A stretch of DNA of 53,417 bases from Bacteroidaceae bacterium (GTDB lineage Bacteria; Bacteroidota; Bacteroidia; Bacteroidales; Bacteroidaceae), in contig JAFZFZ010000085.1 of the NCBI GenBank assembly GCA_017557005.1, positions 1 through 53,417 on the forward strand, in the 5' to 3' direction. The position numbers and the translations under genes are program-made. Below, piece by piece: positions 17,816 to 25,194 of this stretch. How positions within the stretch are numbered: the stretch's first letter is position 1; each line of letters starts with the position of its first letter. The notes under the pieces were generated by a model. It ran no database searches, was not told the origin of the DNA, and saw nothing but the letters and a program-made list of their open reading frames with translations.

Positions 17816-17839
17816 TCGCAAAACAAATAGGTAATAGGT

Positions 17840-17896
17840 ATGAAGGCATTAGTAAACCTAAACACGTATTGGTGGTGGCTCGTCAGAAAAGATTGA
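17840..17896 (+). CDS. trpL: trp leader peptide (18 aa, WWW)
   Basis: The small reading frame encodes MKALVNLNTYWWWLVRKD and ends at TGA (17894-17896). Three consecutive Trp codons (17870-17878) in an 18-codon frame directly ahead of a tryptophan synthase gene and a terminator are strong evidence of ribosome-mediated attenuation. Scarce charged tRNA-Trp would stall the ribosome on the WWW codons, over segment 1 of the leader RNA. Confidence 0.88.
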   Translation: MKALVNLNTYWWWLVRKD

Positions 17897-17965
17897 GCAC
17901 GGTTTTTGCTGATGTATTTATATAAAAGGAATCAAACAATATGTAATATACGAATCCGGTGCTCA
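17875..17965 (+). promoter_or_regulatory. trp attenuator: alternative RNA pairings
   Basis: Segment 1 (GTGGCTC, 17875-17881, inside the WWW-Leu codons) can pair with segment 2 (GAGCAC, 17895-17900) with one bulged G. Segment 2, as TGAGCAC (17894-17900), can instead pair perfectly with GTGCTCA (17959-17965), forming an antiterminator that removes part of the terminator stem. A ribosome stalled on the Trp codons would cover segment 1 and favour the antiterminator. Confidence 0.8.
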
Positions 17966-17994
17966 CAGACAAAGCATCGGATTCTTTTAATTTT
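17952..17994 (+). terminator. trp attenuator terminator
   Basis: GAATCCGGTGCT (17952-17963) pairs with AGCATCGGATTC (17973-17984), a 12-bp stem with one G-U pair and a 9-nt loop, followed by TTTTAATTTT. It ends a few bases before the trpB start codon. Confidence 0.88.
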
Positions 17995-18003
17995 ATCATG
18001 GTT

Positions 18004-19371
18004 ATGAAACAGAAGAGATTTTTCTTGTCGGAGAATGATATACCTACACAGTGGTACAATATACAGGCTGATATGGTAAACAAACCTATGCCTATGCTCA
18101 ACCCCAAAACGGGAGAACCTGTGAAGCCTGAGGATTTGTATGAGTTGTTTTCGCGCGAGGCGTCGAACCAGGAACTCAATATGACGGATGCGTGGATTGA
18201 TATCCCAGAGAAGGTACGTGAGATGTATACATATTATCGTAGTACACCGCTGGTGCGTGCCTACGGACTGGAGAAGGCATTGGGAACACCTGCGCATATC
18301 TACTTTAAGAATGAAAGTGTGAGTCCCATTGGATCCCATAAACTCAATTCTGCTCTTGCACAGGCCTACTACTGCAAGGAGGAGGGCGTGACGAATATTA
18401 CTACTGAAACAGGAGCGGGTCAGTGGGGCGCTGCGTTGTCATATGCTGCTAAGGTATTTGGACTTGAGGCTGCGGTGTATCAAGTGAAGGTTTCGTATGA
18501 ACAGAAACCCTACCGACGTAGTATCATGCAGACCTTTGGTGCTCAGGTGACACCATCACCCTCGATGTCGACACGTGCTGGTAAGGATATCCTTACAAAA
18601 TATCCCAATCATCAGGGTTCGCTCGGTACAGCAATCTCGGAGGCTGTGGAGTTAGCTCGAATGACTCCCAACTGTAAGTACACTCTTGGTTCGGTGATGG
18701 GACATGTGACGTTGCATCAGACGGTAATCGGATTGGAGGCTGAAAAGCAGATGGCCATGGCGGGCGAGTATCCTGATGTGGTGGTGGCCTGCTTTGGTGG
18801 AGGTAGCAACTTTGGAGGTTTGGCCTTCCCCTTCATGCGTCATAATATAAAGGATGGTAAGACGACACGCTTTGTGGCTGCTGAACCGGCCTCATGTCCG
18901 AAGCTTACACGCGGAGAGTTTCATTACGACTATGGCGATGAGTCGGGTTACACGCCGCTGATTCCTATGTTTACGCTCGGACATAACTTCCGTCCCGCCA
19001 ATATCCATGCTGGTGGTTTGCGCTATCATGGTGCAGGACTTGTGGTGTCGCAACTGCTCAAGGATGGTATGATGGAGGCTGTTGATATCGAGCAGATTGA
19101 GTCATTTGAGGCGGGCACAATCTTTGCTGCTGCTGAGGGTATCATTCCTGCACCCGAGTCGTGCCATGCTATCGCTGCAACCATTCGTGAGGCAAAGCGC
19201 TGCACTGAGACAGGTGAGTCAAAGACGATACTTTTTTGTCTGTCGGGACATGGACTCATTGATATGGCTGCCTACGACCAATATTTAGCGGGTAACCTAA
19301 TCAATAATAGCATCAGTGAGGAAACGATTGCAGAAAACATTGCAGAACTAAATAGCAAGATTCCGTATTGA
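18004..19371 (+). CDS. trpB: Tryptophan synthase beta subunit, TrpB2 type
   Basis: A PLP-dependent enzyme joining indole and serine to make tryptophan. Its 455 aa and N-terminus (FFLSENDIPTQWYNIQADM) mark the TrpB2/TrpB-like class rather than canonical TrpB1 (about 395 aa). The PLP lysine is Lys113 in SPIGSHKLNSA, with TETGAGQWG after it and the phosphate-binding CFGGGSNFGG near residue 260. No trpA or other trp gene is adjacent. ATG 18004 is preferred over 17998 by family N-termini, without certainty. Expression should follow tryptophan supply through the attenuator. Some TrpB2 proteins may act as indole-salvage enzymes or serine deaminases. Confidence 0.88.
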   Translation: MKQKRFFLSENDIPTQWYNIQADMVNKPMPMLNPKTGEPVKPEDLYELFSREASNQELNMTDAWIDIPEKVREMYTYYRSTPLVRAYGLEKALGTPAHIYFKNESVSPIGSHKLNSALAQAYYCKEEGVTNITTETGAGQWGAALSYAAKVFGLEAAVYQVKVSYEQKPYRRSIMQTFGAQVTPSPSMSTRAGKDILTKYPNHQGSLGTAISEAVELARMTPNCKYTLGSVMGHVTLHQTVIGLEAEKQMAMAGEYPDVVVACFGGGSNFGGLAFPFMRHNIKDGKTTRFVAAEPASCPKLTRGEFHYDYGDESGYTPLIPMFTLGHNFRPANIHAGGLRYHGAGLVVSQLLKDGMMEAVDIEQIESFEAGTIFAAAEGIIPAPESCHAIAATIREAKRCTETGESKTILFCLSGHGLIDMAAYDQYLAGNLINNSISEETIAENIAELNSKIPY

Positions 19372-19432
19372 AGAAAATACTGATTCGAAGGAATACGGCG
19401 GACGATTATACTTATCTTTCGAGTTTATTTTG

Positions 19433-19440
19433 TACCTTTG
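19433..19440 (+). promoter_or_regulatory. -7 box of the porin gene
   Basis: TACCTTTG matches TAnnTTTG and lies 34 nt before the ATG. No good TTTG was found at the expected -33 position. Confidence 0.5.
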
Positions 19441-19474
19441 CACCGTTAAATTCGGATAAAGTAATACAAAATAT

Positions 19475-20716
19475 ATGAAGAAGACATTTATTTTTGGTTT
19501 GTTGGCGCTTTGCTGTATGGGCGGCTATGCGCAGGACAAGGCTGTGAAGGCCGAGATTTATGGTTTCGTACGCAACTATTTTACTTATGATTCACGCAGT
19601 TGTGTTCAGTCAAACGAGGGCTTGTTTAATATGTTGCCCAATGATGTAAACTATGGCACAAATGGTGAAGACCTCAATGAAATTCCCTCGGTGCGTTTCC
19701 TTTCTATGACCACACGTTTTGGTTTGAATGTTACTGGTCCTGAAATCTTCGGTGCTAAATCTTCTGCTAAGTTTGAGTCTGATTTCTGTGGTGCCTCTTC
19801 AGGTACAGCATTTAACCTTCGTATTCGTCAGGCCTTTACAAAATTGGCATGGGAACATTCAGACCTGCTCGTAGGTCAGGCATGGCATCCTATGTCGGGT
19901 GACCTGATGCCCGAGGTGTTTAGCCTTGCAACTGGAGCTCCCTTCAATCCCTTCAACCGTTCACCGCAGGTGCGTTACAACTATGCTCCTGTTAAAGGAC
20001 TTTCGTTTACTGCTGCAGCCCTTTACCAATATCAATATGGCTCGGTAGGTCTTGATGGCAAAACCTCCAATACCTATTCGCGCAACGCTCTCGTACCAGA
20101 GTTCTTTGTGGGTATGACTGCTAAGGGTGAGCACCTCACTGGTGGCTTCGGTGTGAATGCTTCTACCATCGCTCCCCGTGTGGTAGCTAATAATATGCGT
20201 GTAGATGAGCGTCTCACTAGCTACTCGGCTATGGTGTTCGGTTCGCTCAAGGTGGACTATCTTTCAGTGCGCGCTAAAGCAGTATATGGTCAGAACACCT
20301 CTCACATGCAGCAGCCTACAGGTTTCGGTATCGTGGAAACATTTGAAAATGGCGTAAACAGCTACGAGTCTATGCAACTTGGTTCAGCCTGGATTACCAT
20401 GATGTATGGTAAGAAGTTGCGCTATGGCTTCTTTGCAGGTTGGCTCAAGAACTTTGGTTCTGCAGGAGAGAAGTTTACAAGCTTGGTGGTACGTAATAAT
20501 ACAGGTATGGATCAGGCTTATCGTTTCTCGCCCATCGTGACTTACAAGGTGCAGAATATGCAGATTGGCCTTGAGTATGAACACACTGCTGCGGCTTATG
20601 GCGAGTATTTCGTACATGAGAATGATTATCCCCGCCAGCTGACCAATGGTACCGTGACCAATACGCATTGGGTGGCCAACAACCGTGTGTGTGTAATGGT
20701 GAAATATGATTTCTAA
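19475..20716 (+). CDS. Outer-membrane beta-barrel, porin-like
   Basis: A cleavable signal peptide (MKKTFIFGLLALCCMGGYAQ) is followed by a 393-residue domain rich in alternating aromatic and polar strands (IYGFVRNYFTYDSRS, ARFGLNVTGPE-like and FFAGWLKNFGS segments). The C-terminus VCVMVKYDF ends in Phe, as usual for BAM substrates. The charged loop FVRNYFTYD near the start resembles DcaP/trimeric-porin-like families. Substrate is unknown. Its stop overlaps the start of the next gene. Confidence 0.75.
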   Translation: MKKTFIFGLLALCCMGGYAQDKAVKAEIYGFVRNYFTYDSRSCVQSNEGLFNMLPNDVNYGTNGEDLNEIPSVRFLSMTTRFGLNVTGPEIFGAKSSAKFESDFCGASSGTAFNLRIRQAFTKLAWEHSDLLVGQAWHPMSGDLMPEVFSLATGAPFNPFNRSPQVRYNYAPVKGLSFTAAALYQYQYGSVGLDGKTSNTYSRNALVPEFFVGMTAKGEHLTGGFGVNASTIAPRVVANNMRVDERLTSYSAMVFGSLKVDYLSVRAKAVYGQNTSHMQQPTGFGIVETFENGVNSYESMQLGSAWITMMYGKKLRYGFFAGWLKNFGSAGEKFTSLVVRNNTGMDQAYRFSPIVTYKVQNMQIGLEYEHTAAAYGEYFVHENDYPRQLTNGTVTNTHWVANNRVCVMVKYDF

Positions 20717-21794
20717 GAGTCAACAGTCAATAGACAATAGACAACAGACGGGAGCTGATAATTCTCAATTTGTTGAATGCGTGCCCAACTTCAGTGAGGG
20801 ACGCAACATCGAAACTATCAACGCCATCGCCGAAGCTATACGCTCGGTCGATGGCGTTCGTGTATTACATATAGATCGTGGAGAAGCCGCCAACCGTACG
20901 GTGATTACCTTTGTAGGACCAGTGCAAAATGTTGTAGAGTCGGCTTTCCGTATGGTAAAGTGTGCTGCAGAACTGATTGATATGCGCACTCATAAGGGGG
21001 AACATCCTCGTATAGGCGCTACCGATGTGTTGCCCATCATCCCGCTGAAGAATATTACATTGGCCGAGTGTGCCGAGTTGGCCCGTAAGTTAGGCGAGCG
21101 CATATATAAGGAGTTGGGTATTCCGACCTATTGCTATGAGGCTGCAGCGTACCTGCCTGAACATATAAACTTGGCGGATTGTCGTCGAGGTGAGTATGAA
21201 GGCTTATGTGATAAGATGCTCGATCCGGTGATGCGCCCCGACTTTGGTGGCGAAGAGTATACCGAGCAGGCAGCTCGCTCGGGTGCTACGGTTGTGGGTG
21301 CTCGCAATTTCCTGATTGCTGTAAATTTTAATCTCAATACTGCGTCGCGTGAGGTTGCTGCTGCTATTGCCGCTCGTGTGAGAGCCAGTGGAGAAGTGTG
21401 CCGTGATGCAGATGGTAATGTTGTACGTGATGCTGAGGGAAAGGCTATGCGTCGCCCCGGTTTGCTACGTGGCTGTAAAGCTATAGGCTGGTATATTGAG
21501 GAGTTTGGCTGTGCACAGGTGTCAATGAATATCAATGACGTGGCACTTTGTCCCATCCATACGGCTTATGAGACAGTATGTGCCGTGGCTCGTGAGTTAG
21601 GGGCTGAGGTTACCGGTACGGAACTTATAGGTCTGATCCCCGAGGATTGCATGATAGAGGCGGGTAGGTACTTTGCTCAAAAGTTATCGCTCAGTAGTGT
21701 GACGCCGAACGAACTGATGGCGGTAGCCGTCAGCGCAATGAATATGGATGACCTTTGTCCTTTTGATATAGAGACAAAGGTGTTGTCGGTGTGA
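20706..21794 (+). CDS. ftcD: Glutamate formimidoyltransferase
   Basis: Transfers the formimino group between formiminoglutamate and tetrahydrofolate in histidine degradation. The core begins at QFVECVPNFSEGR and contains RTVITFVG, GEHPRIGATDVLP and NINDVALCPIHTAYE, all typical of the FTCD N- and C-subdomains. Only the formyltransferase part is present; no cyclodeaminase is fused. The only in-frame ATG is at 20706, overlapping the porin stop by 11 bp and adding about 20 residues translated from a CAATAGAC-type repeat. No other hut gene is nearby. Confidence 0.88.
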   Translation: MISKSQQSIDNRQQTGADNSQFVECVPNFSEGRNIETINAIAEAIRSVDGVRVLHIDRGEAANRTVITFVGPVQNVVESAFRMVKCAAELIDMRTHKGEHPRIGATDVLPIIPLKNITLAECAELARKLGERIYKELGIPTYCYEAAAYLPEHINLADCRRGEYEGLCDKMLDPVMRPDFGGEEYTEQAARSGATVVGARNFLIAVNFNLNTASREVAAAIAARVRASGEVCRDADGNVVRDAEGKAMRRPGLLRGCKAIGWYIEEFGCAQVSMNINDVALCPIHTAYETVCAVARELGAEVTGTELIGLIPEDCMIEAGRYFAQKLSLSSVTPNELMAVAVSAMNMDDLCPFDIETKVLSV

Positions 21795-21825
21795 AATAAT
21801 AGATATTTCTTAAAGGAGGACTCTG

Positions 21826-22362
21826 TTACTCCGCTTCAGGAGTGTGGAGAATGATGCTGGTAGCACCAAGGGTGATGATGGCGCCGTCTTCGATACGTCT
21901 CCGATCTTTAGGACTCAATACCTCATTCATAACAAAGGTACCGGTGATACTCTCATTGTCGCGTATCGTATAGATATAGTTGTTGTTCTTGCCGCGCTTT
22001 ACATTGATAACACAATGACGGCGATCCATGCTTGGGTCGTTAGTCTCAATGGCTACATCAACTTCATCGCCTTTGTTGCGGCGACCTATGATGTTGTCTC
22101 CCAAGTGGAGTGGGTGTTCCTGACGGAAACCGAACACATTTTCAACGGCAACGATGGTACCTACGCTTTCGGTTTGCTCTTCTGTAGATAAGTTACCCTT
22201 TGACTCTTCACGTTGCAATGCACGTAGTTTACTCACACCAATGCGTATGCCAAATTGTTTTTTACAATTATCGCATACAAATACCAATGACTGTCCTTCG
22301 GTGTATTTTGTTTCGTCAAATTGGATGAAATTATCGCACTTCGGGCAACGTACTCTTTTCAT
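21826..22362 (-). CDS. Zinc-ribbon FHA-domain protein
   Basis: The N-terminal zinc ribbon has Cys6, Cys9, Cys30 and Cys33 (CPKC and CDNC). The C-terminal half is a forkhead-associated domain (LGDNIIGRRNKGDEVDVAI, SMDRRHCVINV, DNESITGTFVMNE), which binds phosphothreonine peptides. Length 178 aa. It starts 9 bp after the HU-SPOR gene and is likely co-transcribed with it. The partner kinase is not visible here. Conserved in Bacteroidales with unknown role. Confidence 0.82.
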   Translation of the reverse strand: MKRVRCPKCDNFIQFDETKYTEGQSLVFVCDNCKKQFGIRIGVSKLRALQREESKGNLSTEEQTESVGTIVAVENVFGFRQEHPLHLGDNIIGRRNKGDEVDVAIETNDPSMDRRHCVINVKRGKNNNYIYTIRDNESITGTFVMNEVLSPKDRRRIEDGAIITLGATSIILHTPEAE

Positions 22363-22371
22363 AGGGTAGCT

Positions 22372-23520
22372 TTAGTTTGATACGGCGAGGAGCCATGCAT
22401 TGGCAAATGCTTCGTTGGTGCGAAGGGTATTGAGGTAGCTGTTGGCCTCGTCTTTGTTGGTGAATTGTGTGAGAGATATGCGTATACGACCATCGCGTTC
22501 AACGAGTGACACGTCTGTATAGCCTTGAGCAGCATATTTGCTTACTATCTCGTCGGCACCACGATGGCTGGGCAAACTTGCAACAATGATGTGGTAGCTA
22601 CGTGTACTTACAACTTGGGGCGCGGGCGCTGTTTGCTGCTGTACCTCTGATACTGTAGTTTCAGTTGTTGTCTCGGTAATCTCACTTTCAGTAGCAACGG
22701 CTTCCGTAATGGTTGTTTCGGGATTGCTGGTTACTTCTGTTTCAGTCGATTCTGTTATAGCTTCAACTTCGGTGATATTTGATGCCTCTACGAGTGCTGT
22801 AGAAGAGATGCTTGTCATATCAGAAATGATGTCTGCAACTTCAGATGTCTCCTGTGTATTTGTAGAGGGCATCTCTTGTGTCGCCTCGGTACTGATTGGC
22901 TTTATCAATTGCAAAGAGGCAATATCAGTAGGCTTCTTATCACCTATGGGTAGCGATACCATCAGCAGGAGAAGGAGAATGGCTGCAGTAGACATCACTT
23001 GGCGCAACATATGTTTGCTGATGTGGAGATCAAATGTCTTCTCCGTTTGTGTGATGACTTTTGCGGGCTGCTTGGCCTTTTCGTTCGTTGCTTGTAGTTG
23101 GCTGAGCTCTTGCATGAAGAATGAACCCAGTCCAAAATGCTTGGGCGAACTGATACCTGCAGTTTCGGGTATGAATTGAATGGTTTGGTAGATATCCTGT
23201 TTGATGACTCCAACGCGGGGAAGTGTAACGCTTCCCTCTTCGTCAAGCGCGTCGCGTAACTCTTCGATAGCAACATCAATCATATAAGTAGCGCGCGCGT
23301 AGTCTACCTGATAGCTCTTCATATAGCTTTGTGCCAATAGACCATCGTTCATAGTGATGGAGGCATTAAAGCTGATGTTGCGCGTTGGAGGGTAGTAAAG
23401 ATGCTCCTCGCTTGCATAGTATGCGGGAACGGTATGTGCGATGAAACCACCAAAGCCAGGTAGTATCACACAATCGTTGGTGCGCAACAAAAGGTCGATA
23501 TGTCGAGCTAAATTTCTCAT
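22372..23520 (-). CDS. HU-like (CCDC81-type) and SPOR-domain membrane protein
   Basis: The N-terminal region (about residues 1-110) is the HU/CCDC81-type DNA-binding-like domain (LLLRTNDCVILPGFGGFI). A single transmembrane helix follows near residues 178-194 (VMSTAAILLLLLMVSLPI), then a Thr/Glu/Ser-rich linker (about 205-305) and a C-terminal SPOR domain (SYHIIVASLPSHRGADEIV) that would bind denuded septal peptidoglycan. Length 382 aa. A start at 23541 is excluded because the -7 promoter box lies between it and 23520. Probably involved in division or envelope organisation. Confidence 0.8.
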   Translation of the reverse strand: MRNLARHIDLLLRTNDCVILPGFGGFIAHTVPAYYASEEHLYYPPTRNISFNASITMNDGLLAQSYMKSYQVDYARATYMIDVAIEELRDALDEEGSVTLPRVGVIKQDIYQTIQFIPETAGISSPKHFGLGSFFMQELSQLQATNEKAKQPAKVITQTEKTFDLHISKHMLRQVMSTAAILLLLLMVSLPIGDKKPTDIASLQLIKPISTEATQEMPSTNTQETSEVADIISDMTSISSTALVEASNITEVEAITESTETEVTSNPETTITEAVATESEITETTTETTVSEVQQQTAPAPQVVSTRSYHIIVASLPSHRGADEIVSKYAAQGYTDVSLVERDGRIRISLTQFTNKDEANSYLNTLRTNEAFANAWLLAVSN

Positions 23521-23527
23521 TTTGCTA

Positions 23528-23559
23528 CAAAGATAGTGCAAGGCGAGCGAAAACGCAAA
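23528..23559 (-). promoter_or_regulatory. Promoter of the HU-SPOR gene, near-leaderless
   Basis: Minus strand: -7 TATCTTTG (23535-23528, perfect), -33 TTTG (23559-23556), 20-nt gap. The predicted start site falls within a few bases of the ATG at 23520. Confidence 0.7.
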
Positions 23560-23572
23560 TTTATTTGTAGTT

Positions 23573-23621
23573 TTCCGAGCCGCAGCCTATCTTCAGGCTG
23601 CGTAGCAGACTAAAGTGGTGC
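23573..23621. repeat. 49-bp direct repeat with hairpin, copy 1
   Basis: The unit contains CGCAGCCT/AGGCTGCG (8-bp stem, 6-nt loop) and ends CAGACTAAAGTGGTGC. An almost identical copy lies at 23765-23813 (one difference, G to A). Neighbouring words CGAGCGAAAACGCAAAT and AAATTTATTTGTAGTTTT are also duplicated. Confidence 0.85.
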
Positions 23622-23764
23622 GAGCGAAAACGCAAATCTCAACGAGCGAAAGTAGAAAAATGCTTGCTTTTTTTTACTGAGCGAGGCAGAGATTCAAAGA
23701 AGTTAAATTTATTTGTAGTTTTGCTTTTCCCTACGGCTACCGCCTTCGGCCAGCGACCTAAAGG

Positions 23765-23813
23765 TTCCGAGCCGCAGCCTATCTTCAGGCTGCGTAGCAG
23801 ACTAAAGTAGTGC
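23765..23813. repeat. 49-bp direct repeat with hairpin, copy 2
   Basis: Second copy of the unit at 23573, 192 bp away, just downstream of the free Met-sulfoxide reductase stop. The hairpin could serve as its terminator on the minus strand. Confidence 0.85.
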
Positions 23814-23819
23814 TGTTTA

Positions 23820-24308
23820 TTAATCCTTATATATTTCGTCGCAAATCTTGCCGCAAAGTATTTCAAGATAGTGTCGATCAGTATCATCAAAGGTGGCTAA
23901 TGTATCGCTGTCAATATCAAGTACGGCGTGTACGGTGCCATTGGCGATGAGCGGAACTACGATTTCAGAACGAGAACTTCCGCTGCATGCGATATGTCCA
24001 GGAAACTGTTCAACGTCGGGTACCACTTGTGTAGAGGCTTGAGCCCATGCTGTACCGCATACGCCACGTCCATATCGGATACGGTAGCAGGCTACGTCGC
24101 CTTGGAAAGGTCCGAGTACCAATTGTTCGTCTCTCACCAAGTAGAAGCCTATCCAAAACCATCCAAAGGCTTGGCGTAGGGCTGCAGTGGTATTGGCAAG
24201 TACGCTTATCTCTTCGTGCTCATCGCTGATGTAGGGAATGAAATCTTTGAGAAACTGCTCGTACCGGGCAGTCTTATCCATATTCTGATAGCTAAATTGC
24301 GGTTCCAT
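23820..24308 (-). CDS. msrC: Free methionine-(R)-sulfoxide reductase (GAF domain)
   Basis: A small cytoplasmic GAF-domain enzyme reducing free Met-R-sulfoxide. The three catalytic/resolving cysteines are Cys74 (DVACYRI), Cys84 (GVCGTAW) and Cys108 (HIACSGSSRSEIVVP), with the same spacing as the E. coli enzyme. Length 162 aa, complete. The ATG sits 3 bp after the nucleoside phosphorylase stop, so the pair is translationally linked. Confidence 0.9.
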   Translation of the reverse strand: MEPQFSYQNMDKTARYEQFLKDFIPYISDEHEEISVLANTTAALRQAFGWFWIGFYLVRDEQLVLGPFQGDVACYRIRYGRGVCGTAWAQASTQVVPDVEQFPGHIACSGSSRSEIVVPLIANGTVHAVLDIDSDTLATFDDTDRHYLEILCGKICDEIYKD

Positions 24309-24311
24309 ATA

Positions 24312-25184
24312 TTATATTCTCTCTACTACTTTCTCAATCAGATAGTCTATTGTACTCTTATACCCCGTGTTAGCCTCCTTGGCTCGACGGTTGGCGATAA
24401 CCATGCATACGGTCATGGCTTTGTGTCCGAGTAGGGTAGAGAGACCTGCAAGTGCTGAACCCTCCATCTCGAAATTGGTGATGAGATGTCCATCGTGTTC
24501 AAAGCTCATGATCTTCTCATTTTGGTCGGGGTCTTCGAGTGGGATGCGTAGCTTGCGTCCTTGCGGACCGAAGAAGCCTCCGGCAGAGATGGTGACGCCT
24601 TCTACCATGTCGCCTTGATTGATGCGTGCCAAGAGATCGGAATCATTGTCTATCACATAAGGCGCACCCTTCTGAGGGTTCCATTGCATGTGGCGCGTAA
24701 AGGCCTCTTCGAAGCAAAGGTCGCACACCGCATTGCGTCCTGCATAGTAATTGAGCAACCCGTCGAATCCGATGCTCTTACGCGAACAGACAAATGTGCC
24801 TACTGGAGTGTGGGGTTGTAAACCTCCACAAGTACCAATACGTACCAGTTCCAATTGACAGAAGTCTGACTTTTGGGTACGGGTGTTAAAGTCGATATTT
24901 GCGAGCGCATCCAGTTCGTTGATGACAATGTCGATGTTGTCACAACCTATACCCGTAGAGAGCACGGTGATACGCTTTCCCTTATAGCATCCTGTGATAG
25001 TATGGAATTCGCGACTACAGATGTCACATTCGATCGAGTCGAAATGCGAGGCTACCATAGCCACTCTGCCTGGGTCTCCCACGAGGATGACCTTCTGTGC
25101 CAATTGCTCAGGCTTGAGGTGTAGGTGGAATATCGAACCATCGTCATTGATGATAAGTTCGGAGGGAGCGTAATAGGTGCTCAT
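24312..25184 (-). CDS. Nucleoside (uridine-type) phosphorylase
   Basis: A member of the PNP/UDP phosphorylase family, cleaving nucleosides with phosphate. Blocks include VILVGDPGRVAMVA, STGIGCDNIDIVINEL, RIGTCGGLQ and NFEMEGSALAGLS, the last being the nucleoside-binding site. Length 290 aa. It lies 10 bp after the TPR/PD40 gene in a three-gene minus-strand unit. Base specificity (uridine) is inferred. Confidence 0.87.
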   Translation of the reverse strand: MSTYYAPSELIINDDGSIFHLHLKPEQLAQKVILVGDPGRVAMVASHFDSIECDICSREFHTITGCYKGKRITVLSTGIGCDNIDIVINELDALANIDFNTRTQKSDFCQLELVRIGTCGGLQPHTPVGTFVCSRKSIGFDGLLNYYAGRNAVCDLCFEEAFTRHMQWNPQKGAPYVIDNDSDLLARINQGDMVEGVTISAGGFFGPQGRKLRIPLEDPDQNEKIMSFEHDGHLITNFEMEGSALAGLSTLLGHKAMTVCMVIANRRAKEANTGYKSTIDYLIEKVVERI

Positions 25185-25194
25185 ATGCTGGTTT

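Noticed and set aside
18004..19371. Canonical TrpB1 of a trp operon
   Set aside because: Length, N-terminus and lack of trpA neighbour indicate the TrpB2 type.
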